Below are positions 1 through 11,799 of a stretch of DNA of 64,000 nucleotides, piece by piece (the first letter of the stretch is position 1; every line of letters starts with the position of its first letter). This stretch comes from Beverwykella pulmonaria. Its lineage: Eukaryota > Ascomycota > Dothideomycetes > Pleosporales > Melanommataceae. The notes under the pieces were generated by a model that was given only the letters and a program-made list of their open reading frames with translations, was not told the DNA's origin and ran no database searches. Location: NCBI GenBank assembly GCA_001599595.1, contig BCHH01000009.1, positions 1,153,774 to 1,217,773 on the forward strand, read 5' to 3'. Made by a program: the position numbers and the translations under genes.

Positions 1-209
1 TGACTTGGATTGGGATCACGTGATCAGAGATCACGTGACCGCGCAGGAGTATATAGTCTTCTCGACGATCCTGAGTCATCCTCAAGGATTCGTCTCAATA
101 CAATCGTACACCTACATTCAAGCTTCCTACATACGAAAACCCTCACACTCTGCCTACAAGCTAGAACAGGCCTACAGAAAGAACCCTAGAAAAGTAGGAA
201 TAATATAGG
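1..209. other. possible LTR remnant joined to a truncated pol
   Basis: This stretch is less stop-rich than what follows. It carries two copies of a GATCACGTGA-type palindrome (about 14-40) and a TATATAG box near 51. Pol-like reading begins only at about 210, so gag and protease of the adjoining element are missing here. It may be the end of an LTR of another element or an internal deletion junction. It does not match the 3' LTR at 3816. The left side lies outside the window, so this stays tentative. Confidence 0.25.
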
Positions 210-3160
210 TTAGGGAAGCTAGGGTTGAGACAACTAGAGCAGCACCTATAATCCCTAAAGCACACTAGAAATTTAAGGGACTATTTAGAGAAGACAAGGA
301 AGATCTTCTACTAGAACACAAGGACTAGGATTACAAGATTATCCTAGAGGATGGCGCAAAGCTGCGCCCTAGACTAATGTACCTATTGTTATAGGATTAA
401 CACAAAGAACTTCAAAGATATATTAAGAAGAATGTAAAACAAGGATACATTAGACCAAGCCAAAGCAAGATAGCTTTACTAATACTGTTTGTACTAAAGA
501 AAAACAGAAAGCTATAACTCTGTGTAGATTACAGACAGCTTAACTAGGTTACAAGAAAGAACAGATACCCTTTACCCCTAATACAGGAGCTTATAGATTA
601 ACTCTAGGGAGCTTAGTAGTTTACAAAATTAGATATACGTGACAGTTACTACAAAGTTAGGATAAAAGAAGGACAAGAATAGATGACAGCATTCAAAACT
701 TAATATAGATTATACAAGTATACAGTCATGCCATTTAGGTTGACAAACGCGCCAGCAACGTTTCAAGCGCTAATTAACAACACGCTATATAAATATTTAG
801 ATATATTCTGCACAGGATACCTAGATAATGTACTAGTGTACTCTAGGGGAAGTCTAGAAGAACATAAGGAACACGTGAACAAGGTTCTAGGGAAGCTTAA
901 CAAATAAAACTTGTTCCTACACCTAGACAAATGTGAGTTCCACGTCACAAAAACAGAATACCTAGGATTTATTATCTCTAGAGAAGGCATTGCTATAGAT
1001 AAAAAGAAGGTTGCAGCTGTACAGGATTAGCTAACTCCTAAGACAGTAAAAGACATACAGTCCTTTTTAGGATTTGCAAACTTCTACAGGAAGTTTATTA
1101 AGAACTACTCTAAGATAACAGCACCCTTAACAGAGTTGACAAAGAAAAGTATAAGTTAGACAAGTAAGGAAATTGAGGGAGACACCCTCCAAGCTTTCTA
1201 GGAACTAAAGAAGGTGTTTACTACAGCACCTATGCTACAAATGCACAATCTAACAAAACCTACAAGAGTAGAAACAGATGCATTAGACTACGCCTTAGGA
1301 GTAGTACTCTCACAGAAAGGTGAAGATGGGAAATGGAGACTAGTATACTATTACTCTAGGAAGTTCTCTAGAGCAGAACTAAACTATAACGTCTATAATA
1401 AGGAATTACTAGCAGTAATTAACACCTTTAAAACATAGGACCCACAGCTAGCAGGAGCTAAGCAACAGATTAAAGTATACTTAGACTATTAGAATTTGAC
1501 CAGTTTCACAACAACTAAAAAGTTAAATTAATGGCAAGTTAGGTGGTCTAAAACAATAGCAAACTACAATTTCAAGATCTATTATCGCGCTGGAACATTA
1601 AACAGAGCAGCAGACGCTCTAAGCAGGCAAGCGGACTTAAAGGAAACAGATAGGCCTACTACGCATGATGCGGTTCTTAGGAAAGAACAGGATAGTAGCC
1701 TAACCTACAATCAACTACAAATAGCAACAATTGCTATGACCACAGTAACAATTACAGATAATTAGCAACAGCGAGTACAAGACGCGTACTAAGAATACAT
1801 TTTGCACAAAGGGCAGCAAACAACTCAAGACATAGAAGGATTTTGCAAGAACCTAGCAAATAGACTAAGACCCTATGTAGCCAAAGGATTGCAACAGGAA
1901 TTAATATAGGACATGCACAAGTTAAAAGCATAGGGACACCTAGGAATTAATAAAACAGTACAAAGAATAGCAAAAGACTACACAATTCTAAAACTACAAC
2001 AAGTAGTAGAACAAGTAGTAGGGAACTGTATAGAATGTTTNAAGAACAAACTACAANAACACAAGCCCTATAGACTACTACAACTACTANAGCTAGNAGA
2101 AAGGCTATAGAGNAGTGTTACAATAGACTTTATAGTAAAGCTCCTAAAATTAGTAGAACCTAGCTCACAACAGTTATGNNACGCAATACTNGTAATTNTA
2201 GATTNATTAACTAAGTANNCATATTTTATACTAACAAGNAAAGAGATATTAGCAGAAGAATTAGNATACAAAGTNANNAGAACGCTNACAGCAAATTACA
2301 GTATNCTAGANAAATTTATAACTAATTGNNACAAGCTCTTNACATCTAAGTATTAGAGCANACTGTTAGCNAAACTAGGAACAAAGAAGAAACTATTAAC
2401 TAGCTTTTACCCCTAGACAGACAGGCAAACAGAACAGACAAACCAAACATTAGAACAATACTTACAGATGTACGTTAACAAGCTGCAGGACAACTAGGTT
2501 GAACTCCTGCTAACAGCGCAACTAGCGTATAATAGATTAAGGTCAAGCACAACAAAATACTCACCTTTCTACGCAAATTACAGATATAAGCCAATTGCTT
2601 ATTAAGATCTAAAAGACATAGAGAGTCTACACGCAAATGCAGCAGACAAAGCCAAGAGACTCCTAGAACTACACAACAAATTAAGCAAGAATATAGCTTA
2701 ACAGAACCTTACAACATCTAAATTAGCCAACAAAAAAAGGATTAAGGGACTAACCTTTAAAGAGGGGGATAGAGTTTTCCTCTTATAGAAAAACTTAAAA
2801 ACTAGAAGACTATGCAGCAAACTAGACAATCTCTAAGTAGGACTATTTAAAGTCTTAGAGACTAGGGAACTAGTAAATTACAAACTAGGTCTACCAAAGG
2901 ATACCTGCATACATCTAGTTTTTTATAAATTACTCCTAGAACTAGCACTAGCATACGCCAAACTAGAAACCAGCTTAGAACTTAAAGATAAGGACTATAA
3001 GGTCAAATTAATTAAGGACCTAAAGAAGTTTAGACGTTAGTAGAAATACTTGGTAAAATAGCAAGGATAGCTAGACAGTTAGAACATATAGGAACTAAAA
3101 CAGAATCTCACAAACTGCAAGGAATTAGTAAAGGAATACCACCAATAGCATCTAGATGCA
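210..3160 (+). pseudogene. chromovirus pol remnant (RT, RNase H, integrase, chromodomain)
   Basis: Conceptual reading gives RT from about 340 (IRPS and CVDYRQLN blocks near 450-545) to the catalytic box at 818-829. That box now reads YLDN instead of YLDD. The RNase H domain is open at 1214-1438 (VETDALDYALGVVLSQ), with an ADALSR-type motif near 1610. An integrase zinc motif ends in NCIEC at about 2026-2040, and a TIDF-type first catalytic Asp lies near 2120. A chromodomain-like segment (YLVKxQG, LVKEYH) spans 3040-3150. Many TAG and some TAA stops break the frame. It cannot be functional. Confidence 0.85.
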
Positions 3161-3242
3161 GGAGATCTAAATAGTCTAACAGAAACAGCACGGGATTGGC
3201 GAGGAAGGAAGAAAGCTCAAAAGAAAAAGAATTAGCCTGTAA

Positions 3243-3689
3243 CTAGCCTAGGTTAGTTAATAATAGTTTAATTAGCAGTAATTTAGAAGCAGTAGTAGAA
3301 GCTGTACTAGACGTTTTTAGCAGAGGATCTAGGGCGTTGGCAACCTTTAAATTATGCGCAGCAAACAACTGTTCACGCTCCTCAACCTTAGCTAGAGCTA
3401 AGCAAAGACAAGTAGCCTTAGCCTCCACCTTTAGAAGGGCAAGCCAAGTGGCACGCTTTTCCACCTGCACTTTCTCCCACTCTTCCTTAGACACCTACAG
3501 GCTACATTTTGCATAGACTGCAATACAACTAGCACACTCCCTAGAGCNAGTGTTAACAAAACAACGCAATTTCTCTTTCTAACAGCAAGCGCAACTAGAC
3601 AACATTTTAGTACTGCAGACACAAATATGTTTAGCGCGGGCGCGATAGTTCTTAGTTAAAGTTGGTTTTAGTTTTAGGACCTTAGGCAT
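3243..3689 (-). pseudogene. antisense Cys-rich/helical ORF between pol and 3' LTR
   Basis: On the strand opposite pol, a single frame of 149 codons runs from ATG at 3689 to 3243, broken only by two TAG codons. Both TAGs are typical RIP products. The N-terminal half has clustered cysteines (CVC, CACC, ECASC, KCSL). The C-terminal half is rich in Glu/Lys/Leu/Ala (EEWEKVQVEKRATW then KVEEREQLF), likely a coiled coil. The layout resembles repeat-associated fungal proteins with a Cys cluster followed by a helix. The function is unknown. The second chromovirus at 4845-12523 has an ORF in the equivalent place. Confidence 0.55.
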
Positions 3690-3815
3690 AGTCAGGACAG
3701 GACAAACAGGAACAGGAATCTACTAAGCAGGACAACGCACCTTTATACCTAGACAACCACAGACAGAACAGCCAGGGTAAGGGTGTTGGGACAACACTAC
3801 TAAAGAGGGGGATAA

Positions 3816-4475
3816 TGTTACAGTTTAAAGAAGTAGCACAGATGCAGGCTGCAGATGAGGAACTAACCCTGTCAACAGGCGCAGTACAGCGCGCAGGCGG
3901 GCGCAAAGGAACAGCAAGGATTCGCGCAGGTAAGCGAGGCACGTGACAGAAGATATCCTACTAAGGAAGAGGAAACTCAGGAGAATTGAAGGATCCTAGA
4001 GATCCCGCCAAGGAAGAGGAAACTTGGGAGAATTGAAGGATCCTAGAGATCCTGCCAAGGAAGAGGAAACTTAGGAGAATTAAAGGATCCTAGAGATCCT
4101 GCTAAGGAAGGGGAAACTTGGGAGAATTAAAGGATCCCAGAGATCCCGCCAAGATGGGAGAATAGGGAGAATGGGAATCTCCTAGGTCCCCCGCCAAGAT
4201 GGGAGACTTAGGATTCTATGTTTAAAAGAGGAAATATATAAGGAGGACAGTTTCCTATGTTATGTTTGCTCTTTGTAGTCAACTCAAATAACTTCACTTG
4301 TCTCTTACCCAGATTGATACAGCAAGTTAGTTAGTCAATTTATTGATTGGATTTACCACCCTGTTGTCTTATATCATCGTCTTCGAACCTCACAGAATAA
4401 TCCTACGACACCTACGCTTACGCACCGCCTTAGTACGGACCGGACCCAGTAAGTGTTCACCTCGTATAACACTTT
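3816..4475 (+). repeat. putative 3' LTR of the truncated chromovirus
   Basis: It starts TGTTACAG directly after a GAGGGGGATAA purine tract, the usual polypurine-tract/LTR junction of Ty3 elements. It contains four 47-bp tandem units (3963-4150) and a TATATAAGG box near 4235. The right end is uncertain (about 4471-4478), set by the start of LINE reading. No 5' partner is in the window, so terminal identity and target duplication cannot be checked. Confidence 0.5.
3963..4150 (+). repeat. four tandem copies of a 47-bp unit inside the LTR
   Basis: Units begin at 3963, 4010, 4057 and 4104 with an exact 47-base period. Each has the order AAGGAAGAGGAAACT, GGAGAATT, AAGGATCC, AGAGATCC. Differences between units are C/T or G/A transitions, so RIP postdates the amplification. 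A degenerate partial unit continues to about 4200. Confidence 0.9.
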
Positions 4476-4478
4476 ACA

Positions 4479-4844
4479 CACAATGTAGAGAGGGCTTTTG
4501 CGCAAGGCAAGTGTGTAACAATAGTTACTATAGACGTACAAGGGGCGTTCAACGCCCTACTAGTTAACTAACTACTCTACTACATAAAGACCTAGGGCTA
4601 GGCTACTAAGGTGCTGCAAATAGCACACAGCTTCCTTACAAACTAATAGGTATAAGTAAGGCTAGGTAAATTAATTACCCTAAATTACCTAGTGCAGTGC
4701 AGCACCCCACAAGGATCCCTGCTATCTCTAGTTCTATACACCCTATACCTAGCTAACCTAATTAAGGCTAGAGGCAGACAACACTTTAGATACGCAGATA
4801 ACATATGCCTCTATAGGGCTGCTAACACCCTAGAGGAGAGCAAC
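4479..4844 (+). mobile_element. LINE reverse transcriptase fragment, left part
   Basis: Reading from about 4482 gives the middle of a non-LTR reverse transcriptase of the Tad/I type. It has a VTIDVQGAFNA block (first catalytic Asp), TPQGSLLSLVLYTLYLANL near 4700, and FRYADNICLYRA near 4790, where the usual YADD is now YADN. Stops are abundant. The frame stops at 4844, where the nested chromovirus begins, and resumes at 12529. The 5' part is absent; it was probably separated by the left chromovirus. Confidence 0.8.
4840..4844. repeat. target-site duplication GCAAC (left copy)
   Basis: GCAAC immediately precedes TGTAAC of the left LTR and recurs at 12524-12528 immediately after GTTACA of the right LTR. 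Removing one copy plus the element restores a continuous LINE reading frame, which confirms the boundary. Confidence 0.9.
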
Positions 4845-5271
4845 TGTAACGGCGCAGGATATCAGGACGATCGGATTCGGGTGCGAATCACTACCGAGGC
4901 ATATGGGAGTGCACGAGTGAGAACGAAATACCCAAGATTAAATTGACACCTATAGGCCGGGTACGAAAGGATATTCAAAAGCTGCCTGATCTAACTAACG
5001 ACACGACTGGTTTATATACACGAAGAGAGATGAGAAAGAACGAAGCCAAGGTACTCTAGGTTTAGATAAGGACCCGTATCAGAGTTGCATCAGGCGCTGG
5101 TCTGGAGCTAAGGTAATACAGGTTTGGATATGGATTAAGCCTGTATTGGAGTTAAGTAGGGAGCAGGTTGGGAACCAAAGTCCCACTAGTTTAGGTAGGA
5201 ATAGGATCTGTATTAGGATTGGGCAGGGAGCGGCTTAGTTATGTAATAGAACAATTGTTTAAATTGTTACA
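4845..5271 (-). repeat. left LTR (3' LTR in element orientation)
   Basis: 427 bp, TGTAAC...GTTACA. Against the right LTR, all 22 differences in its first 260 bases have C or G here and T or A in the other copy. From 5109 on, all 20 differences are the other way round. So its outer part is unmutated and its inner part mutated. Confidence 0.93.
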
Positions 5272-5749
5272 CTACCCCCCCTCCTGGTAGACAAATAGTC
5301 CCATATTTGTGAGGTCTGAATTGCCCTTGTTTGTCCTTGTAAACTGCGTCCAAAACTAGGGTGAATTACACAAAGAATTAGTAATGCATAATTATAGCAC
5401 TAAGCTGTTGTTTGGTTAATTCTTTGTTGTTGTAGTGGAAGAATTATAATAACCACCACACAATTGCTTTCACCTCATTTTCTTCTCTAAATAGGGTGCT
5501 TGTTGATGGATGAATGAGAGGCTTATATTTCTTAAGGTGAAAGAGGAGTCATTTTGTTGTTGTTGGGGGCAACCACTGTTTTTCACTAGTATATCAACAA
5601 TCCTACCTTCCTATTTTCTTCTCTTGCTTAACTTATTATACATTTCTCTTGCGTACGTATTGTTTTGTCTGTTTTCTATTGTTGTTGGTTTAGTATTGTT
5701 GACCTGTATTGCAGCTTCACAAACACACACACATACACACTACTCAAAC
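5272..5749. other. element 3' non-coding region with polypurine tract
   Basis: It begins with the complement of the polypurine tract (about 5272-5285). The remainder is T-rich with no convincing coding content on either strand. A short (CA)n run lies at about 5720-5740, just before the antisense ORF start. Confidence 0.5.
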
Positions 5750-6503
5750 ATGCCACTCCGCGCGCCCCCTAGTGCTTCTGCCTTGGCCTTTTAGGTTATT
5801 TGCCTTTAGTCCTGCCGTGCGTTCGCGCGTGGCACGGCTGTATAATACAGTTTTAGGCGTGTGAGCTTAAAGAAGTGCTAGTACTGCGTTTCCAAGAACG
5901 AGAAATGTCACCCTGTAAGATTTTTATACTAGACCAAATCACTAGTAATTTAGTAGGCATAGTAGTGTTGTTGACGTAGTTGCAGGTTCCCTCCTATTGT
6001 AAGGATGAGTTTGTGACCCTCTAGGGTGCTTTGGCGGTGTGGGAAGCAGTAGAGGAGGGTAAGGTAAAGGAGACTGCATTTAGTGCTGTTTAGGCAGCTG
6101 CCTGGAAACTAGTGTTGGTCGCCCAGGTTGTGAGGCGTTAGGAAGCCAAGCTTTCTGCAATTGACGTTCAGGTGGCTTTGTATTATTTGAACACTCAGTT
6201 GCTCTAGCGGGTTACCTCTCTAGAGACGCTTGCATCTTCTCTGGAGACGCTTGTATCCTCACTGCGCGATGATATGGGTAGGCTTTTAGGTGGCGCTGGA
6301 AAAGACAGGGGTTTAGGAGGTGTTTAGAGTGGTTGGGTAGGAAAAGGAAAAGGAGGACGGGGTGGTCGTCGTTAGGAGGCGGAGGGTGGTAGTCGTCCAG
6401 AGGCAGAGGGTGATGGTTGTCTGGAGGCGGAGAGTGAAGGATCCTATAGTTCTGTCTCTACAACAGCTGCTGACTTGTTGGATGGAGCAGAGGGTAGTGG
6501 GTG
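5750..6503 (+). pseudogene. antisense Cys-rich/helical ORF of the nested chromovirus
   Basis: Plus-strand reading, opposite to gag-pol, starts at ATG 5750 (MPLRAPPSASALAF). It passes a cysteine cluster (KKC-stop-YCVSKNEKC, about 5873-5910), then after an apparent frameshift becomes a helical stretch (GALAVWEAVEEGKVKETAF, about 6025). It continues through SLETLASSLETL repeats and ends in a Gly/Arg/Glu-rich tail. TAG stops replace Gln or Trp codons throughout. Position and composition match the antisense ORF at 3243-3689 of the other chromovirus. The function is unknown. Confidence 0.5.
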
Positions 6504-6649
6504 AGTTGGATGCGTTCTAGATGTACTTCTAACATTTTTCTCCACAATAGGATGCCCTTTGGGGAGGACTTTCTCCACTCTTACTCTGCTCTGTCATCTT
6601 CTAAGTAATCTATGTCTTCTACACTAGCTTCCCAAGCTTTAATCCAACG

Positions 6650-9600
6650 ACTAAGTGCACAAGGAGGTCCTAGCTAATTTAGATACTTATTGTAAAAGGC
6701 CCTCAGCTTGTATAGGGCTCCTATAAAGTTAGATGCCTTATACTAAACTAGGTTGGGATTATGGCCTACCTATTTGACCCTGTACTTAAGCTTGTTGTAA
6801 TACAACTTGCTAGCTAATATCTCTTCTACTTCCTATTCTTTAACTCTGTTAATAGGGATACTAGGTAGTTTTAGAGCTTCTTGTCTAGGTAGGGGGTCCT
6901 AGAGATCTTTGCATAGAAGATTGGGTGCAAATATGTTAAAGATCTTTAATCTAGGAGGTAATTCCAACTAATAGGAGTTACCCACTTATTTAAGCACCTT
7001 AAAAGGACCTTCCTACTTATTAGATAGCTTTTGGCTAGGACGTTAAACTGCCAAGTTGCAAGTATCTAGGTAGACTATATTACTAACTTCCTAGTTAATT
7101 AGTCAACAGTGTTTGTTAACCACTGTTTACATCTAATCTTAGGCCTTTTCTATGTTAACTTTAGCTGTTTCCCAAGCAGCGTGCATGCAGGTGGCTAATT
7201 TTAGGGCTTTGGCGTAATTAAGCTTGTTGGTAATTGTGGCAGGCTTAGCTAAGTGTTTCTAGTCCTAACTCTGTTGAGGTTCGTAACTATATAGGATATA
7301 ATACAGAGTTATACTAATAGCTAAGTAGGGCAGCAATATCTAAGCTTAGTTAATTATTAGCAAGAGTTTGCTCTAATTGTCCTAGTAGAAGGATACAAAA
7401 GGGCGCAGCCTCTAGTTAATATACTTGTTTATAATTTCTGTCTGTCTGTTAGTTTCTTTGTAATAGGCAGTTAACAATTTAACTTTAGTGCCTATAATCT
7501 AACAAAATTTGGACTAGAAACTAGACACAAACTAAGGTCTATAATCTAAGATAATAGTTTTAGGAGTATAACTAAAGCAATATACCTATTAAATAAATAA
7601 GTTGGCTATGCCTTGTAAGTTAATTGTCTTGTAGCATAGGATAGAAATTGCCTGTTTTAATAGCTAGTTGATTACTACTATTATCTAGTTGTACCCAAAT
7701 TTGTCCTTTGGGAATTCTTTAAAGTTAATGCACAAGTGCTGCATTAGACAATTAGGAATTAGAAGTAGATAGATTAATCTAGGGATTTAGGTCTGTCTTA
7801 GATGTGCCTTCTAACATGCAATGCAATTCCAAACATATTATTTACACATGGCCTCTATACCTTTCTAGCAATATCTTTAGGATAATAACTAATAGGTTTT
7901 TGTGGCACTAGGGTGAGCTAATAACAGTTGGTTATGTGCTTCTTAGATAAGACAAGTAATTATAGGGGAGTCCACTAAGACACACAACTAGTTACTATAG
8001 AGTAATAGTCTGTTCTCTATCTAATATTGCTTTGGCAGTAGTTTCTGTTCTAAGTTAAAGGAGGCACAGTTCTCTTAAAGTAAGGCATTAATTAGCTCTA
8101 GCAAATCTAAAGACATGGCTTCTTCTACGCCCTAAATAGTGTTTAACATAGCTACACAGGTGGTGGTCTGCTTAAGGTATACTAGGGCCAATTTGGCATT
8201 AATTTAGTTGTTGAGTTAGTGTGGACTAAGTAAGACCTGTAATTAGTTGTCAATTTAAGCTAATCTTAGATTCTCTATGTCCTGTTCTCAACAACTAAGA
8301 ATATTAGCATGAGCATTATCCTTGCCTAGGGTATACACAATTTAAAAGTTATACTAAGCTAATACGTCTGCCTATTAGACCTGTTGTAAATTAAGCACCT
8401 TAGTAGTTATAAAATATTTTAACAAGTAATAATTAGAATACACCTAGGTCCTAGTTGTAACAGAGGTTAATTTAGCTCTCTATAGTTGGAAGGCAGTAAC
8501 AATTGCAAATAGTTCCTTGTTATGTATTTTCTAGTTAAGTTCTAAACTAGACAGGACCTTGCTATAAAACACTACAGGATACTATTTTCTGTCTGCATGT
8601 TTCTGCAAGAGGGTTCCTGCTACTACTCTATTAGAGGCATCTGTTTTAACCTTAGTCTCTAATAAAGGGTTAAAATAGCAAAGGGTAGGTATCTTAAGTA
8701 ATTCTACTTTTAGCTTCTTAAAGGCTGCATTACACTCTAAAGTCTATACAAAAGGGATTGCAGGGCTTTGCAATAAGAGGATTAGTTTTGCAATTTAGGA
8801 GAACTTAGGTACAAATTGTTAATAGAAACTACAGAAGCCCAAGAAGGATTTTACGCCTGTAATTGTAGTAGGCTTTTTCTAATTGCGTAGGGCTTCTACC
8901 TTAGCAGGGTCAACTTCTAGTCTAGTGTTAGTAAGGATATACCCTAGGTATTAGGTCTAGGTTACGTAGAACTCGCTTTTTAGGATATTAATCTAGAGGC
9001 CAGCTTGGCAAAGTTAATTAAATACTTTCTTAACATATTTAACATAAGTAGCTTTGTCTTTAGAGTAGATTAGAATGTTATCTAGGTAAGCAATACAGAA
9101 GTTGTCTAGATAGTCAATTAACACGTTGTTTATGTAACGCTAATAAGTAGCTGGGCTGTTACATAATCTAAAAGGTAGGACCTTACACTTATATAATCTG
9201 TATTAGCTCTAAAAAGTAGTATACTCTTTAGAGGCAGGGTTAATCCTAATTTTGTTAAAAGCTGCACAAATATCCACCTTAGTAAAGATCTTGGCTTTAG
9301 TAGGTCGCGCTAGCAGTTTGTCTATACGCAGTATTAGATAGGAATCCTTGCAGGTTAAGGCATTTAATTTGCAATAATCCACACAGATGCGTAGACTACT
9401 ATTAGGCTTCTAAACACACAACAACAGGGATGCAAAAGGGCTCTTGCTTGCTTTAATCTAACCTTTTGCAAGGTTGTCTATAATATAGGCCTTAGTTGCT
9501 TTAAGCTCCTCTACATTCTACTTGTACAAGGGACTGTAGTAATTTAGAAGGGGTTTAGTAAGCACTATCTTGTAATTATAGGTGTAATGTTCTGCAAGCT

Positions 9601-10559
9601 AATCTGCCTCTGTCTAATTAAACAAATTATAATACAAACTATAGATTTTTAGCAGTTATTTGTTTAACAACTGTTTATTATCTAGATTGTCCACAAGTAC
9701 ATCCTGTTTCTCTTCTAACACCTGTTTAATCTTATACAAGGAGGTTGTAAAGAATTTGTTTTCCTTTCTCTTTATATTAAAATAGAAGGCGTTGGCAGAA
9801 ATTATAGTAATTAAGGCTGTTTAGATAACAACTAGAGTAGTCTTTGTTTCTAGCTAATTCTTGTTAGTTTGGAGTGCTTGTAGTGTTCGCAGAAGGTAGG
9901 GGACTAGAATTTGGTTAATTTTTAGAAATTGGAGTAAGCCTTAAATACAATGTACTGTGGGGCTGTAGGTCTGTTAATAACTGTCTTGTTCCTATAGGAG
10001 ATCTCTTTGCCTTATATCCTCCTTAGCATTATAATCCTGCTTAGGACAGTCAACTTGCATAATAAGGGGAGGGGAAGGCTTATAGGTTAGGGGATATTTA
10101 GTTGGCTAGACAATCTAATTTTTGTCTGTATTAAGTAGGAGTTTGAATTTGCGTAGCCATTTAATTCTAATAATACAATCCTGAGAACTAAGATCTATTA
10201 CTACAAAAGGGCAATTCTAAATAGTGCGTCTGTTAATTTGCATGTAAAGGCAGATGTATTAGTAAACGTAGGTCTTAATTGCGTCTTAGAACCCTTTTAC
10301 TACAAGCTTAAAAGGTAGGTGTTGGATAGGAACATAAAGGGATTTGGATAGGGATTTTGCAATTTTTGTATTTAGAAAAAGAAAACCTTGTGCGCTAGTA
10401 TCAAGTAACAAGCGTAATTAGACGCCAGCACCCTATAAACATAAAACAATTAGGACTTAGAAATGTTTTCCTCTAAACAAGTTTGATAGATCTATGCCTG
10501 CTAGATTATACTTGTTTAAGCCTAGGACAGAGAGTTTTCCTAGGCGTCTCTATTTCCCA
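6650..10559 (-). pseudogene. chromovirus pol remnant (PR, RT, RNase H, IN, chromodomain)
   Basis: Minus-strand conceptual reading shows a protease site LLDTSAQGFLFL near 10380-10425. The RT catalytic box at 9076-9087 reads YLDN (Asp lost) followed by ILIYSKD. An RNase H block (TDASNRVVAGTLLQKHADRK) lies around 8600-8660, followed by a long integrase region (about 7000-8100). The chromodomain segment (EVEEILASKLYYNKLKYRVK) lies near 6790-6850. Dozens of TAG stops are consistent with CpA-directed RIP. It is non-functional. Confidence 0.8.
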
Positions 10560-11799
10560 CCTAATATGCATTAGGATTAAATTCTTTAGCATTAACAAAC
10601 TTATCTTCTAGTTCCTGTTGTTTAACTTTAATCTTGCAGACTCTAGGTACAGGACAATTGTTTGTGAAATGTCCTAGCTTACTACAGTTGTAACAGGTAC
10701 TAGGGGTTAGCTGCCTTTTAGGGGCAGGTGTTTAACTAGGCTGCTAGGGGATAAAGGGTGTAGACTAAGGCGCTGCGGAGCTCACATATAAAGGCTTAGA
10801 GTTGTTGGCGCTGTACACAACCTTAGGAGCTACTACAGTTGGCTTCTAATTCTTATCTAAACTAGAACAGGAGGTAGAGGAGGAAGACATTAATAAAATC
10901 CTGTCTATTGTTAGATTGTGCCGCTGTTCCATATTGTAGGCTGTAAGGTGGTGAACTATCTTATTAAAGGAGTCCTCCTATAGGTGTTTGAACCCAAGGT
11001 TGGGTATCCTTAGGCTAGGGGTAATCTTCTCCTATAGGTAGAAAGACTACTCTAAAGGAGATACAGATCTGCTAATAGCTGTACTAAGGAATTAAGCTTT
11101 AAAAGTAGGAAAGGTTTTACTCTTCTCTATGTTTAGTCTCTAGAAAGCCTGTTAGGCCTCTGCTTCTTTGTTGCTAGAGAGGAAATAGGATTAGAGTAGG
11201 GAGATTATCTGTTTTGTATTTTAGAACTTATTCTTAGGCAAATTAGATAGGTATTGGGGTTCTAGATACTTTGTAGCTGTTCTAGAAGTGTGTCCCTATA
11301 CAAAATTTATACATGCGCGTTTACTCTGAAAATAGTCTGCATTAATTTCTAGTTAGTTGATAATTAAGGCTTGCCACTATTTAAACGTAGGATTCTTGCT
11401 ATCTAAGAGTTTAAGGATGTTAGGCGTTTATTCTATAAGTTTAATCTAAGATAGTCCTGGGGTGCCTAAAGGGGATCTTGTAGCAGGAGGAGTAGGAGAG
11501 ACTTAGGCGCTTATTGTAGCTAATTTAGTAGTTAGTAGGGGTTGTTCTAGGGGGACAGATTGCGTCTGCATAAAACGCTCTAGCTAGGCTTCTAAACAGG
11601 CAATTTGCTCTACAAGTTGGGCATGTCTCTAATCTAACTCTAAATTAGATAATTCTTTAACTTTAGGTTTTGTAGGTGCAGATTTAGTTGTTGGCAGTGG
11701 AGGTAGGGGTTTGTTGCGTGGCTAGGTTGCTTTACCCTTCTAGCTGGCGCAATTTCTAGACCTAGTAGAAGGTCCTGGGGTTGGTTGGGAGTCAGACAT
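10560..11799 (-). pseudogene. chromovirus gag remnant with CCHC zinc knuckle
   Basis: Minus-strand reading starts at ATG 11799 (MSDSQPTPGPSTRSRNCAS) about 300 bases inside the right LTR. A canonical CX2CX4HX4C knuckle, CYNCSKLGHFTNNC, lies around 10651-10692. The frame is interrupted by many TAG codons, chiefly at expected Trp/Gln positions. Gag packages element RNA in intact relatives; this copy cannot do so. Confidence 0.8.

Larger units (their letters stand above)
210..4475 (+). mobile_element. RIP-damaged Ty3/gypsy chromovirus, 5' truncated
   Basis: A plus-strand Ty3-type retrotransposon lacking gag and protease. In order it has reverse transcriptase, RNase H, integrase and a chromodomain, then an oppositely oriented small ORF, a purine-rich tract (about 3804-3811), and a putative 3' LTR starting TGTTACAG at 3816. 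Nearly every Trp and many Gln codons are now TAG, and CTAG is over-abundant because both CTGG and CCAG decay to it. Several positions between 2041 and 2350 are N. The right end is placed at about 4475, because a LINE reading frame starts at about 4479. The left end is lost or outside the window. Confidence 0.85.
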
